Source: Roseimaritima ulvae (GTDB lineage Bacteria; Planctomycetota; Planctomycetia; Pirellulales; Pirellulaceae). Taken from it: a DNA stretch of 64,000 nt. A model generated the notes under the pieces. It had not been told where the DNA came from. It saw nothing but the letters and a program-made list of their open reading frames with translations, and searched no databases. The position numbers and the translations under genes are program-made. Positions 29,851 to 39,047 of this stretch are shown piece by piece. Every line of letters starts with the position of its first letter. Position 1 is the first letter of the stretch. The stretch lies in assembly GCF_008065135.1 (NCBI RefSeq), contig NZ_CP042914.1:4755404-4819403 (forward strand), written 5' to 3'.

Positions 29851-30828
29851 CGCGTGACGCTCACCGCTATTTGTCTTTCCGTCGCTCCGGCGTGTTTCGC
29901 CTCCGACGATGACGATGCGCCGCTCCGCACCCCCACTGTCATCGTCGCTGTCGGCGCTCCCGGCGACGAGATCTACGGAGCACAGTTCCAAGAATCCGCA
30001 CAGGCTTGGCAAGCGGCCGCCGAATCGGCCCAGGCCACGCTTCTGAGCGTCGGATTTGGCGACCAGGGCGAATCGCACGCCGCCGATCACCTGACGCAAC
30101 TTGGCGAGTTCATCGCCCAGCAAACCGAAGGCTCTCAAGACGCGCCGCCGCTATGGATCATACTGATCGGCCACGGCACGTACGCCAACGAAGTCGCCAA
30201 GTTCAATCTTGTCGGCCCCGATCTGTCGGCCGGCACATTGCGAGAATGGTTGCAGGGCTGCCAACGACCGCTGGTGATCGTCAACGGCGTTTCGGCCAGC
30301 GGCCCCTTCATGCAGGAACTGGCCGGTCCCAACCGCGTGATCGTTACGGCGACAAGAACCGGAGCCGAACAGAATTTCGCGCGGTTCGGAAAATACATCG
30401 CCGAGGCCATTGGAGACATGGCCGCCGACCTGGATCACGACCAGTCGATATCAATCCTGGAAGCCTATCTGCTTGCCGCCGCCCGCACCCAAGCGTTTTA
30501 TGACTCCGAGGGACGCCTAGCGACGGAACACGCCTTGTTGGATGACAACGGCGATGGGCTGGGCACACCGCCCGAATTTTTCAGCGGCACGCGAGTCGTC
30601 AAACAGGCCACCGCGGGCCAAGCGGTCGACGGATCACTGGCCCGGTATCGCGTGTTGGTTTCCGAAGACGAAACACCCTGGACCGAATCGCAACGGCAGC
30701 AACGCGACGAACTGGAACAGAAACTCGAAGCGCTGCGAAGCCGCAAAGCCGGCATGGATGAAGAGGAATATTACGCGGCGTTGGAAAAGGTTTTGTTGGA
30801 GCTTGCCGAGTTGTATCGCGAGCCGTAG
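29848..30828 (+). CDS. Secreted caspase-like protein lacking the catalytic Cys
   Basis: 326 residues. The start MRVTLTAICLSVAPACFASD is a short signal peptide. A start at 29758, overlapping the previous stop (TGATG), is in frame but adds 30 residues encoded by a repeat, so the later ATG is preferred. The body resembles C13/C14 (legumain/caspase) folds: LWIILIGHGTYANEVAKF keeps the catalytic-type His-Gly (about residue 108), while the segment that should carry the cysteine reads VIVNGVSASGPFMQ (about 146-158), with no cysteine. GPNRVIVTATRTGAEQNFARFG follows. An acidic coiled coil ends it. Probably periplasmic and a binding or pseudo-enzyme component of the operon. Confidence 0.8.
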   Translation: MRVTLTAICLSVAPACFASDDDDAPLRTPTVIVAVGAPGDEIYGAQFQESAQAWQAAAESAQATLLSVGFGDQGESHAADHLTQLGEFIAQQTEGSQDAPPLWIILIGHGTYANEVAKFNLVGPDLSAGTLREWLQGCQRPLVIVNGVSASGPFMQELAGPNRVIVTATRTGAEQNFARFGKYIAEAIGDMAADLDHDQSISILEAYLLAAARTQAFYDSEGRLATEHALLDDNGDGLGTPPEFFSGTRVVKQATAGQAVDGSLARYRVLVSEDETPWTESQRQQRDELEQKLEALRSRKAGMDEEEYYAALEKVLLELAELYREP

Positions 30829-30880
30829 TCAAAACGCACGGCGGAGCCTGTCACATGCAAAGGTGCGGGCAGAGCTTTTC

Positions 30881-32062
30881 GAGGCTCCTGCGGCGCACTC
30901 GTTTAACCCGTAGCCGCAGGCGCCGGCGCGGGCCGCCGTGGATGGTTGCTATAACACTTGGTGTCCAGGGCCGGTTGGCTTCGATTGCAACGCCTTGGCG
31001 GAACACGCCTGCGCCTGCGGAGCCTGCTTGCTGCAAGGGTGAGGGCAAGACGCGCTGAGGCTCCTCCGGCACACTCGTTTAACCCGTAGCCGCAGGCGCC
31101 GGCGCGGGCTGCCGTGGATGGTTGCTATAACACTTGGTGTCCAGGGCCGGTTGGCTTCGATTGCAACGCCTTGGCGGAACACGCCTGCGCCTGCGGAGCC
31201 TGCTTGCTGCAAGGGTGAGGACAAGACGCGCTGAGGCTCCTCCGGCACACTCGTTTAACCCGTAGCCGCAGGCGCCGGCGCGGGCCGCCGTGGATGGTTG
31301 CTATAACATTTGGTGTCCAGGGCCGGTTGGCTTCGATTGCAACGCCTTGGCGGAACACGCCTGCGCCTGCGGAGCCTGCTTGCTGCAAGGGTGAGGACAA
31401 GACGCGCTGAGGCTCCTCCGGCACACTCGTTTAACCCGTAGCCGCAGGCGCCGGCGCGGGCCGCCGTGGATGGTTGCTATAACATTTGGTGTCCAGGGCC
31501 GGTTGGCTTCGATTGCAACGCCTTGGCGGACAACGCCTGCGCCTGCGGAGCCTGCTTGCTGCAAGGGTGAGGGCAAGACGCGCTGAGGCTCCTCCGGCGC
31601 ACTCGTTTAACCCGTAGCCGCAGGCGCCGGCGCGGGCTGCCGAGGATGGTTGCTATAACACTTGGTGTCCAGGGCCGGATGGCTTCGATTGCAACGCCTT
31701 GGCGGAACACGCCTGCGCCTGCGGAGCCTGCTTGCTGCAAGGGTGAGGGCAAGAAGCGCTGAGGCTCCTCCGGCGCACTCGTTTAACCCGTAGCCGCAGG
31801 CGCCGGCGCGGGCCGCCGTGGATGGTTGCTATAACACTTGGTGTCCAGGGCCGGATGGCTTCGATTGCAACGCCTTGGCGGAACACGCCTGCGCCAGCGG
31901 AGCCTGCTTGCTGCAAGGGTGAGGACAAGACGCGCTGAGGCTCCTCCGGCTACGGGTTAAACGAGGGGCCGCTGGCGGACAACGCCTGCGCCTGCGGAGC
32001 CTGCCACATGCAATCGTGCGGGCAGAGCTGTTCGAGGCTCCTGCGGCTGCGGGTTAAACGAG
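30881..32062. repeat. 176-bp tandem repeat array, six copies plus remnant
   Basis: Units begin at 30881, 31057, 31233, 31409, 31585 and 31761 with GAGGCTCCT and are nearly identical; a seventh start at 31937 changes after 15 bases into an inverted and degenerate remnant. Each unit holds CGTTTAACCCGTAGCCGCAG, GGTTGCTATAACACTTGGTG (ACATTTGG in two copies) and TGCGCCTGCGGAGCCTGC. CCGCAGGCGC near the unit start can pair with GCGCCTGCGG near its end. The unit is not a multiple of three, so the short open frames on the minus strand are not one protein. Diverged direct copies of a piece of the unit (ACATGCAA...GTGCGGGCAGAG) flank both sides. No gene is seen in 30829-32166. Confidence 0.95.
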
Positions 32063-32098
32063 GTAGCTGCCGTTGTCAGCCTGGAAGGGCTGAAGCAC

Positions 32099-32130
32099 AA
32101 AAAAACCGAGGCCGGTGGGGCCTCGGTTTT
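32099..32130 (-). terminator. Rho-independent terminator of rpsA
   Basis: Read on the minus strand: a stem of CCGAGGCC pairing with GGCCTCGG, extended by A-T pairs, 5-base loop, then seven T. It lies 37 bases after the rpsA stop. Confidence 0.9.
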
Positions 32131-32166
32131 GGTTTTGATCGTTCGATTCTCGACTTGGATCCCGTT

Positions 32167-33996
32167 TTAGGATTCGCTGTCGCTGGATTCGGCGTCGTCG
32201 CCTTCGGCTTTCGCTTCGGGACGTGAGGAAGGAATCAGCAAGCCGTCGCCGCCGCCCAAGCCACCTTTCAGCTCTTCGTTGCCGGCGGTACGTTGACGTT
32301 CTTCTTCGGCCGCTGCTTCTTCCTGCTCTTCGGCCCATTCGACGCGTTTACGCGACAGACCAATCTTTCGCTCGTCCGTGTCGACTCGCAAAATCTTGAC
32401 TTCGATCGGGTCGCCGACTTTGACCACTTCTTCCGGATCGTCGACCTTGTGGTCGGCCAGCTCGGAGATGTGCAGCAGACCTTCCAGTCCGTCTTCCAGT
32501 CCCACGAACACACCAAAGTTGGTGATCTTGGTGACGTGTCCGTTGACCAACTGACCCGGCTGATATTTTTCCGGGATGTCGGTGGTCCAGGGATCGTTGT
32601 CCAGTTGCTTCAGTCCCAGAGCGATACGGCGACGTTCCTGGTCGACGCTCAACACGCGGCAGTGAACTTCCTGGCCCTTTTCCAGCAATTCGCTGGGATG
32701 GCTGATCTTGCGGGTCCACGACATGTCGCTGACGTGCAGCAAGCCGTCGATGCCTTCTTCCAACTCGATGAAGGCACCGTAGTTGGTCAGGTTGCGGACA
32801 TGGCCCGTGACATCGCTGCCTTCGGGGTACTTTTCCAGGACTTCGTCCCAAGGATTCTTTTGCGTCTGCTTCATACCCAGCGAAAGCTGTTGGCCTTCGG
32901 GGTCGACGCCCAGAATCTTGACTTCGATCTGATCGCCGATGTTGACCAGTTCGCTGGGGTGATTGACGCGTTTGGTCCAGCTCATCTCGCTGATGTGAAC
33001 CAGGCCTTCGATGCCGGGTTCCAGTTTGACGAACGCACCGTAGCTCATCACGTTGACAACTTCGCCCATGTGCGCGGAGTTGACCGGGTACTTGGTCTCG
33101 ATGTTTTCCCACGGGTTGCGATCTTTTTGCTTCAGACCCAGGGCGATCTTTTGCTTTTCGCGATCGATGTTGAGAACCTTGACTTCGATTTCTTGGTCGA
33201 TCGAAACCATTTCGGAAGGATGTCCGATACGTTCCCAAGCCATGTCCGTGATGTGCAGCAAGCCGTCGATGCCGCCGAGGTCGACGAAGGCACCAAAGTC
33301 GGCGATGTTCTTGACGATACCTTTGCGGATCTGGCCGTTTTCCAGTTCCTTCATCAAGTACGCGCGATCTTCTTCGCGTTGGCGTTCGATCAGCGAGCGG
33401 CGGCTGATCACGATATTGCGGCGGGTGTCGTCGATCTTCAGCACTTCGGCTTGGATCACGCGACCGATAAAGTCGCCGATGTCGCCGGGACGACGGATAT
33501 CGACTTGGCTGCCGGGCAGGAACACGTTGACGCCGATGTCGACCAGCAAACCACCTTTGATTTTGCGGATCACGGTACCGGTGACCACTTGGCCCTCGGC
33601 AACCGATTCCATCATCTCTTCCCACTGGATGATCTTTTCGGCTTTGCGTTTGCTCAGCGAGATCATGCCGTAGGGGTCGTCGGCCGCGCCTAACTCGTCC
33701 TCCATCTCTTCGATCAGGACTTTGACGGTGTCCCCGACTTTAGGCTGTTCTTCTTCGGGGCCCCACTCGTCCAGGCCGATCGTGCCTTCACTCTTGAAAC
33801 CGACGTCTACCAACGCCCATTCGTCGTTCAGCTCGACGATGCGGCCGTCCACGATACGGCCTTGAATGTAGTCTTGATGTTCTTGCTCAAGGGCTTCGAA
33901 CAGGATGTCTTCGGTGTCTTCTGCGGGAGCAAGCAGTGCCAACTCACTTGCTAAATCATCATCTTCTAGGGCGCGGATAAGGTTACGGTTTACCAT
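32167..33996 (-). CDS. rpsA: 30S ribosomal protein S1
   Basis: 609 residues with six S1 RNA-binding repeats (about residues 42-115, 133-200, 218-288, 305-375, 392-462 and 478-548). Repeats three to six keep the classic pattern FGAFVDLGGIDGLLHITDM, YGAFVKLEPGIEGLVHISEM, YGAFIELEEGIDGLLHVSDM and FGVFVGLEDGLEGLLHISEL. It opens MVNRNLIRALEDDD and ends in an acidic Ser/Glu/Asp tail. S1 recruits mRNA to the ribosome and helps initiation. It is a single-gene unit: a terminator follows, and a 270-bp gap separates it from the divergent rpiB. Confidence 0.97.
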   Translation of the reverse strand: MVNRNLIRALEDDDLASELALLAPAEDTEDILFEALEQEHQDYIQGRIVDGRIVELNDEWALVDVGFKSEGTIGLDEWGPEEEQPKVGDTVKVLIEEMEDELGAADDPYGMISLSKRKAEKIIQWEEMMESVAEGQVVTGTVIRKIKGGLLVDIGVNVFLPGSQVDIRRPGDIGDFIGRVIQAEVLKIDDTRRNIVISRRSLIERQREEDRAYLMKELENGQIRKGIVKNIADFGAFVDLGGIDGLLHITDMAWERIGHPSEMVSIDQEIEVKVLNIDREKQKIALGLKQKDRNPWENIETKYPVNSAHMGEVVNVMSYGAFVKLEPGIEGLVHISEMSWTKRVNHPSELVNIGDQIEVKILGVDPEGQQLSLGMKQTQKNPWDEVLEKYPEGSDVTGHVRNLTNYGAFIELEEGIDGLLHVSDMSWTRKISHPSELLEKGQEVHCRVLSVDQERRRIALGLKQLDNDPWTTDIPEKYQPGQLVNGHVTKITNFGVFVGLEDGLEGLLHISELADHKVDDPEEVVKVGDPIEVKILRVDTDERKIGLSRKRVEWAEEQEEAAAEEERQRTAGNEELKGGLGGGDGLLIPSSRPEAKAEGDDAESSDSES

Positions 33997-34266
33997 GGAG
34001 AACTCAGTTTCGTTGAACGTTCACAGCTGGCAGACTCCGCTGACAGACCGTTTACTTGGCCCTGCGGAACGACTACAAAAGCTCGAAGGTTCGGGGGTTA
34101 GAGGAAACAAACGGGAAAACACACCATCGGTAGCTAGCCAGCGGTGACACATTCCGCCAAAACTATCAAAGCTGGGCGTTGAAGACAACGGCCGTTCCCC
34201 CCCGAGACTGCCCTTTTCCTTGCAAACCGCGTTTATTTCGTCCGATTTTCTCGTAGATCCGCTGAT

Positions 34267-34764
34267 ATGCCTCACACCGATTCACCGCTTCGCGTCGCCC
34301 TGGGCGGAGACCATGCCGGTTTTCCGCTGAAACAATTGGTCGCCCAACTGCTGTCCGACTCCGCCTCCGAAAACCTGCCCGCGGTGCAGCTGCACGACTG
34401 CGGCGCGTTCGACGAGACCCGCAGCGATTATCCGGACTTCGCCGTCGCCGTGGCCGCGGAACTGGTCCATGGCCGAGCCGACCGGGGGATTCTGGTCTGC
34501 GGCAGCGGGGTGGGCGTCAGCGTGGCGGCCAACAAAATAGACGGCATTCGCGCGGCGGTCTGCCACGACACCTATACCGCTCATCAAGGCGTCGAACACG
34601 ACGACATGAACGTGCTGTGCATCGGCGGCCGAGTGATCGGCTCGGAATTGGCCATGGAAATCATTCGCTCCTTCCTGAACGCTCGCTACGAACCCCAGGA
34701 CCGACACGCCCGACGGCTGGAAAAAGTCCTCAAAATCGAACGCGATGGCCTGCCACAAGCCTAA
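34267..34764 (+). CDS. rpiB: Ribose-5-phosphate isomerase B
   Basis: 165 residues of the RpiB/LacAB family, interconverting ribose 5-phosphate and ribulose 5-phosphate. VALGGDHAGFPLKQ is the N-terminal motif; the catalytic cysteine lies in ILVCGSGVGVSVAANK; and CHDTYTAHQGVEHDDMNVL holds the phosphate and sugar-binding residues. Length is typical. Divergent from rpsA across a 270-bp gap that should hold both promoters. Nothing downstream is obviously co-transcribed. Confidence 0.95.
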   Translation: MPHTDSPLRVALGGDHAGFPLKQLVAQLLSDSASENLPAVQLHDCGAFDETRSDYPDFAVAVAAELVHGRADRGILVCGSGVGVSVAANKIDGIRAAVCHDTYTAHQGVEHDDMNVLCIGGRVIGSELAMEIIRSFLNARYEPQDRHARRLEKVLKIERDGLPQA

Positions 34765-34828
34765 GGGCGTGGGCGCGAGCCCAATGCCGTCGACGATGGC
34801 GAACCACGGGTAATTAGTTGGGCTGATT

Positions 34829-34936
34829 CCGACGGGCCGATGGCCCAGCCATAGCCCTAGCCCAGGTCAAAAGCAGCGAGCTTGCGAGCGAAGTGCAGGC
34901 CTGGGTTGTTATATGGCTGGACCTTCGGCCCGTCGG
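34829..34936. repeat. 108-bp inverted-repeat element
   Basis: A 25-bp arm (CCGACGGGCCGATGGCCCAG..., 34829-34853) is complementary at 23 of 25 positions to 34912-34936, with further partial pairing inside (AGCCCAGG/CCTGGGTT). It fills much of the 300-bp gap 34765-35064, which has no gene. Confidence 0.7.
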
Positions 34937-35064
34937 AACTTGCAGCCCCCGCAACCTGCTGAGACACATTCGCATGGGACCTGGGGCGCGAGCCGCCACG
35001 CGGTGGAGTATTCTATAAAGCGAAACCCCGCCATCCTATTTGCTTTTTTAAGGACCTTCCTTCC

Positions 35065-36171
35065 ATGCCATCCGAACGTTTTCGGTTCTTCCGCCCCACC
35101 CGCGCCGCGGCGCTTTTGAGCTTGAGTTTTGCTGTCGCCAGCGTACTGCTGGCGGCTCCGCACGCCAGCGGCGAAACCCCGCCGCCGGTCCGCAATCCAG
35201 CGGCCGAAGCGACCAGCGAAGCCGAAATGAAGCCCTACACCGAATCGCTGGCGCATACCGAAGTCGCGTTCGACATGGTGCCCATCCCCGGCGGCAAGTT
35301 TCAGATGGGTAGCCCGGAAAGCGAAGCCGAGCGCAACGACGACGAAGGTCCCCAGCACACCGTCGAAATCGCTCCGTTTTGGATGGGTAAACACGAAGTC
35401 ACCTGGGACGAATACGACGTCTGGACCGACCAAATGGACCAATTGCGTCGCAAGCTGATGGCGATCAAAGCCAGCGAACGTGATCTGTTGGTCGACGGCG
35501 TCACGCGACCGACCGAACCCTATACGGACATGAGCTTCAGCATGGGCAAGGGCCAGCACCCGGCGATCTGCATGACTCAGCACGCCGCTCGCACCTACTG
35601 CAAGTGGCTGACCGCCAAAACCGGCCGCTACTACCGCTTGCCCACCGAAGCCGAATGGGAATACGCCGCGCGGGCCGGTACGACGACGGCCTATTCCTTC
35701 GGCGATGATCCGGCCGAGATCGAACAGTACGCCTGGTTGTTCGACAATACGGACGAAGCCTACGAAGAAGTTGGTCAGAAGAAACCCAATCCCTGGGGCC
35801 TGTACGATATGCACGGCAACGTCGCCGAATGGACGCTGGACCAGTACGTCGAAGACATCTATGCCCAACGAGCCAAACGGGGCGTGGTTGCCAATCCGTT
35901 GCAAATCCCCAGCACGCTGTACCCGCGCGTCGTCCGCGGCGGCGGCTGGGACGACGATCCCGACATGCTCCGCAGCGCCGCGCGGCGGTTCTCTGAAGAA
36001 GACTGGAAACAGCAAGACCCGCAACTGCCACGCAGCATCTGGTATCACACCGATGCCCTGACGGTCGGCTTCCGCGTCGTCCGCCCGCTGAACGAGCCCA
36101 GCGAAAAAGAGAAAGCCGAAAAGTGGGAAAAGACCGAACCAGTGCAGCTGGACCCCGAAGAAGGCGAGTAA
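35065..36171 (+). CDS. Secreted FGE/SUMF1-like protein, probably non-catalytic
   Basis: 368 residues with a signal peptide ([20 protein letters not shown]). The formylglycine-generating-enzyme-like domain is clear: [68 protein letters not shown] and a final GFRVVRP. The cysteine pair that true FGEs use near RGGSW...CRSAAR is missing: here the segment reads [14 protein letters not shown]. So it probably binds ligands or acts differently rather than converting sulfatase cysteines. An acidic Lys/Glu tail ends it. Such domain proteins are abundant in planctomycetes. No sulfatase is adjacent. Confidence 0.88.
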   Translation: MPSERFRFFRPTRAAALLSLSFAVASVLLAAPHASGETPPPVRNPAAEATSEAEMKPYTESLAHTEVAFDMVPIPGGKFQMGSPESEAERNDDEGPQHTVEIAPFWMGKHEVTWDEYDVWTDQMDQLRRKLMAIKASERDLLVDGVTRPTEPYTDMSFSMGKGQHPAICMTQHAARTYCKWLTAKTGRYYRLPTEAEWEYAARAGTTTAYSFGDDPAEIEQYAWLFDNTDEAYEEVGQKKPNPWGLYDMHGNVAEWTLDQYVEDIYAQRAKRGVVANPLQIPSTLYPRVVRGGGWDDDPDMLRSAARRFSEEDWKQQDPQLPRSIWYHTDALTVGFRVVRPLNEPSEKEKAEKWEKTEPVQLDPEEGE

Positions 36172-36174
36172 GCC

Positions 36175-36265
36175 CCGTAGCTACCGTCGCCAGACGGTGG
36201 GCCCTGCGTCCCCAGGCTGGAAGCCTAGGCTACGTGTCCCACGCCCTGGCGAGCGTAGCTACGAA
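36175..36265. repeat. Opposed GTAGCTAC repeat pair
   Basis: GTAGCTACCGTCGCCAGACG (36177-36196) and CCTGGCGAGCGTAGCTACGA (36245-36264) in opposite orientation, with AGGCTGGAAGCCTAGGCTAC between. They fill the gap between the convergent FGE-like and mnmE genes and may end both transcripts. Confidence 0.65.
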
Positions 36266-36288
36266 CGGGACGTACGTGCCCGCACCGT

Positions 36289-37635
36289 CTACTTCCCGAT
36301 GCAGAACCGGCTGAAGATGCGATCGAGAATATCATCGGTGTAGATCTCTCCGGTGACTTCTCCCAGTGCCGTCAGAGCGATTCGCATTTCGGCGGCGACC
36401 AATTCCTCTCCGCCCCCGGCTTCACTGACCGCCCGCGCCTGCTCGATCGCTTCGATGGCTTGATCGAGCGACGCGGAACAGCGAGCGGCCGTGCCGGCGA
36501 CCGACCCGGTGTCGCGGTGCTGCGTCTGGTCCAGCTTGGCGGCGATGGCCTGCTTCAGCCGCTCAATGCCCTCGCCGCTGAGACTGCTGGTCGCAATCCA
36601 CCCTTCCGCTTCGGCCTCGGAGGGCTGCTCGGGTAACAAATCGACTTTGGTTTGCACCCGCAGCGTGGGCGTGGAGTCGGCGGGCGATGCCGGCGGCGGG
36701 CCATCGGTGGCGTCCCAGCAGACCAGCCGCACGACCGCTCGCCGGTCCGCGTCCAACCCAGCCGTCTGCGCCAGGTGCTCGATATCGTTTCGTCCGGTTT
36801 CCATCCCCGCCGTATCGGCTAACCGCACCTGATGGCCGCCGAAGCTGGCTTGTGCATGTACCGGGTCTCGCGTGGTGCCGGCCACATCCGCAACAATCGC
36901 CGCCTCGCTGCCCGCCAAGGCATTCATCAACCGGCTCTTGCCCGCATTGGGGCGCCCGCGGAGCACCACCAGCGGCAAGTCGGCCGTGGACGAGCGGTCG
37001 GTCATTTGGCTGCGGATCGTGCTCAGTTCCTGCAACGCCCCGTCCAGGGCTCCGCCAAGTTCCGCTTGACTGATGAACTCGATGTCTTCTTCGACGAAAT
37101 CCAACCCCGCTTCAAGATGCGAAAGCAAATCCAACAGCCGTCCACGCAGGCGGCTGAGCGGAGCGGAAAGACCGCCGGCCAGTTGATCCAGGGCCAGTTC
37201 CAACGATCGCTGGTCGTCGGCATCGATGACCCCCAATACGGCTTCGGCCTGCGTCAGATCCAGACGGCCGGCTAAGAAGGCGCGGAGAGTGAATTCACCG
37301 GGACGAGCCGGACGGGCGCCGGCATGCACCAGAGTTTCCACGGCGGCGTCCAACAGCGGCAGGCAGCCCGGCAGATGCAACTCCACCGCCGGCTGACCGG
37401 TATAGCTGCGGTTGGTCGGCCAGACCAGTGCGGCGCCCTGAACCACGCCCAGCGGCTGGGCAAGGGGCAGGTCGATGGGCAGCCGACGCGACGCTTGCGG
37501 CGACAGCTCGAGCGGTTGGGGCAGAACCGACTGCAGGATCGCCACCGCATCGGCTCCGCTCACACGGACGATGCCCTGGGCCGCTCCGAGGGGCGCCGAA
37601 GCGACAGCGCAGATCGTCTCGTCCGTGACACTCAC
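36289..37635 (-). CDS. mnmE: tRNA modification GTPase MnmE
   Basis: 448 residues. MnmE, with MnmG, modifies uridine 34 of certain tRNAs. N-terminal folate-binding domain starts ETICAVASAPLGAAQGIVRV. The inserted G domain has G1 GRPNAGKSRLMN, G2-containing VADVAGTTRDP, G3 DTAGME and G4 TKVD. The protein ends FCIGK, the invariant catalytic cysteine motif. It begins two bases after the stop of the upstream EF-hand gene, so the two are co-transcribed. No mnmG is in the window. Confidence 0.96.
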   Translation of the reverse strand: MSVTDETICAVASAPLGAAQGIVRVSGADAVAILQSVLPQPLELSPQASRRLPIDLPLAQPLGVVQGAALVWPTNRSYTGQPAVELHLPGCLPLLDAAVETLVHAGARPARPGEFTLRAFLAGRLDLTQAEAVLGVIDADDQRSLELALDQLAGGLSAPLSRLRGRLLDLLSHLEAGLDFVEEDIEFISQAELGGALDGALQELSTIRSQMTDRSSTADLPLVVLRGRPNAGKSRLMNALAGSEAAIVADVAGTTRDPVHAQASFGGHQVRLADTAGMETGRNDIEHLAQTAGLDADRRAVVRLVCWDATDGPPPASPADSTPTLRVQTKVDLLPEQPSEAEAEGWIATSSLSGEGIERLKQAIAAKLDQTQHRDTGSVAGTAARCSASLDQAIEAIEQARAVSEAGGGEELVAAEMRIALTALGEVTGEIYTDDILDRIFSRFCIGK

Positions 37636-37637
37636 TG

Positions 37638-38936
37638 TTACTTTTTGGCCTTTTGCAGCAGGTAGCTGGTGTACTCATCGGCCGTGATCTTGCCATCGCG
37701 ATTGGTGTCGGCCGGAGACGGGTCGATCAGCATTTTCTTCCATTCGGCTTCTTGCAACGCACCATCTTTGTTGTTGTCGTAACGAGCGATGATACGTTTG
37801 GAATAAGCGACGTACTTTGCACTGCGCTCCGCATCGTCACTTTGACTGGCCGAGGAAGAAGAAGCACCACGAGACGAAGAGGCTCCGGAGCTGGAAGCCG
37901 TTTGCATGGCGGGTTTCGACGAATCCGATTCGCCACCGCCGCTGGACGGACGTTGGAATTCAGCCAGCGTGATCGTGCCGTCGCCATTGCGGTCGAGTGC
38001 ATAAAATTCCTCGACCTTTTCCTGGTTCCATTCGCTGGCAAATTCGCTCATCTCAATCTGCTGATCCCCGTTGACGTCTTTGTCCTGGAACAGATCCGGC
38101 AGATCATCGGAAGCCATCGCCAGACCGAGGTTGCGGAACGATTTGGCGCCGTTATACGGATCTTCCGGTTCGTCATCCCGGTCGCGACGCCCACGGTCGC
38201 GGTCGTTGCGAGTGTCGCGTCGAGCCGTGGTGGCCGCCGCGCTGCCCTCGCGGCGGCGAGCGTAACGGACGGTTAATTCGGCCACCGACAATTTGCCATC
38301 GCGGTTGCGGTCGAAGTCCATCGGATTGCCTTCCCAGCGGCTGCTCAATTCATTCGAGTTCAAGAAACCGTCTTTGTTGCGGTCGTACCGCCGCATCCGC
38401 TCTTCCGCTTCCCGCTTGTCCTCTTCGCGAATCTCCACATCAAACATTTCGGCGGTGGAACCGAATCCGGGCACCGGCGCCAGCGGTTCCTCGACACCAA
38501 AGCCGGGCACCAACATTTCGGCTTCCAGCGCCGAGGGACTGTCGCCGCCCTGACTGCCGGAATCGCCGCTCGGCTGTCCGCCCCGCATACGGTTGAACGC
38601 ATCGCCGATATCTTTGATGGGGATCGGTCGATCGACCTTCAAATTCGGATTTTCCCGCTGCATGCGGCTGACAATGAAGGAAGCCGGCCCCTGCCGTTCG
38701 TCCATATCCAGCATGCCGTTACCGTTGCGATCCAAGCGAGAAAGCATCTGGCTGGGGTCAAACCCGCCCCGGCCGCCGCGGTCTCCACCGCCGCCGCGTC
38801 CGCCACGGTCCCCACCCCCGCCGCCACGATCGCCACCGCGTCCACCACGGTCCCCGCCCCCGCCAGGGGGTTGAGCCTCAGCGGTCAGGGCCAGTAGGGA
38901 AACCAGCGTCAGAGACAGCAAAATGTGGAGTTTCAT
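37638..38936 (-). CDS. Secreted EF-hand protein with seven calcium-loop motifs
   Basis: 432 residues. The start MKLHILLSLTLVSLLALTAE is a clean signal peptide; a longer frame adds 16 unlikely residues. A Gly/Arg/Asp-rich low-complexity segment (about 25-58) follows. Seven DxNxDGx-type loops are visible: DRNGNGMLDMDE, DRNKDGFLNSNE, DRNRDGKLSVAE, DVNGDQQIEMSE, DRNGDGTITLAE, DNNKDGALQEAE and DTNRDGKITADE. Ser-rich and Arg/Asp-rich linkers separate them. Probably an exported calcium-binding protein; this architecture is common in planctomycetes. Its pairing in an operon with mnmE is odd. Confidence 0.88.
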   Translation of the reverse strand: MKLHILLSLTLVSLLALTAEAQPPGGGGDRGGRGGDRGGGGGDRGGRGGGGDRGGRGGFDPSQMLSRLDRNGNGMLDMDERQGPASFIVSRMQRENPNLKVDRPIPIKDIGDAFNRMRGGQPSGDSGSQGGDSPSALEAEMLVPGFGVEEPLAPVPGFGSTAEMFDVEIREEDKREAEERMRRYDRNKDGFLNSNELSSRWEGNPMDFDRNRDGKLSVAELTVRYARRREGSAAATTARRDTRNDRDRGRRDRDDEPEDPYNGAKSFRNLGLAMASDDLPDLFQDKDVNGDQQIEMSEFASEWNQEKVEEFYALDRNGDGTITLAEFQRPSSGGGESDSSKPAMQTASSSGASSSRGASSSSASQSDDAERSAKYVAYSKRIIARYDNNKDGALQEAEWKKMLIDPSPADTNRDGKITADEYTSYLLQKAKK

Positions 38937-39047
38937 TGCAATTCGGCGTTTGGAAGTCCCGGGAAAAGAAGCGCTACCTATCATTCTAACCCGCCAAACG
39001 GCTAGGAGTTCCGGTTTTGAAACGCAATTCCCCGTAGCCGTGGGCCC

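Noticed and set aside
30949-31928. Series of 91-99 codon minus-strand frames in the tandem array
   Set aside because: They are the same sequence repeated at 176-bp steps, out of frame with each other; not convincing proteins.
32293-33693. 466-codon plus-strand frame across rpsA
   Set aside because: Antisense to six clear S1 domains.
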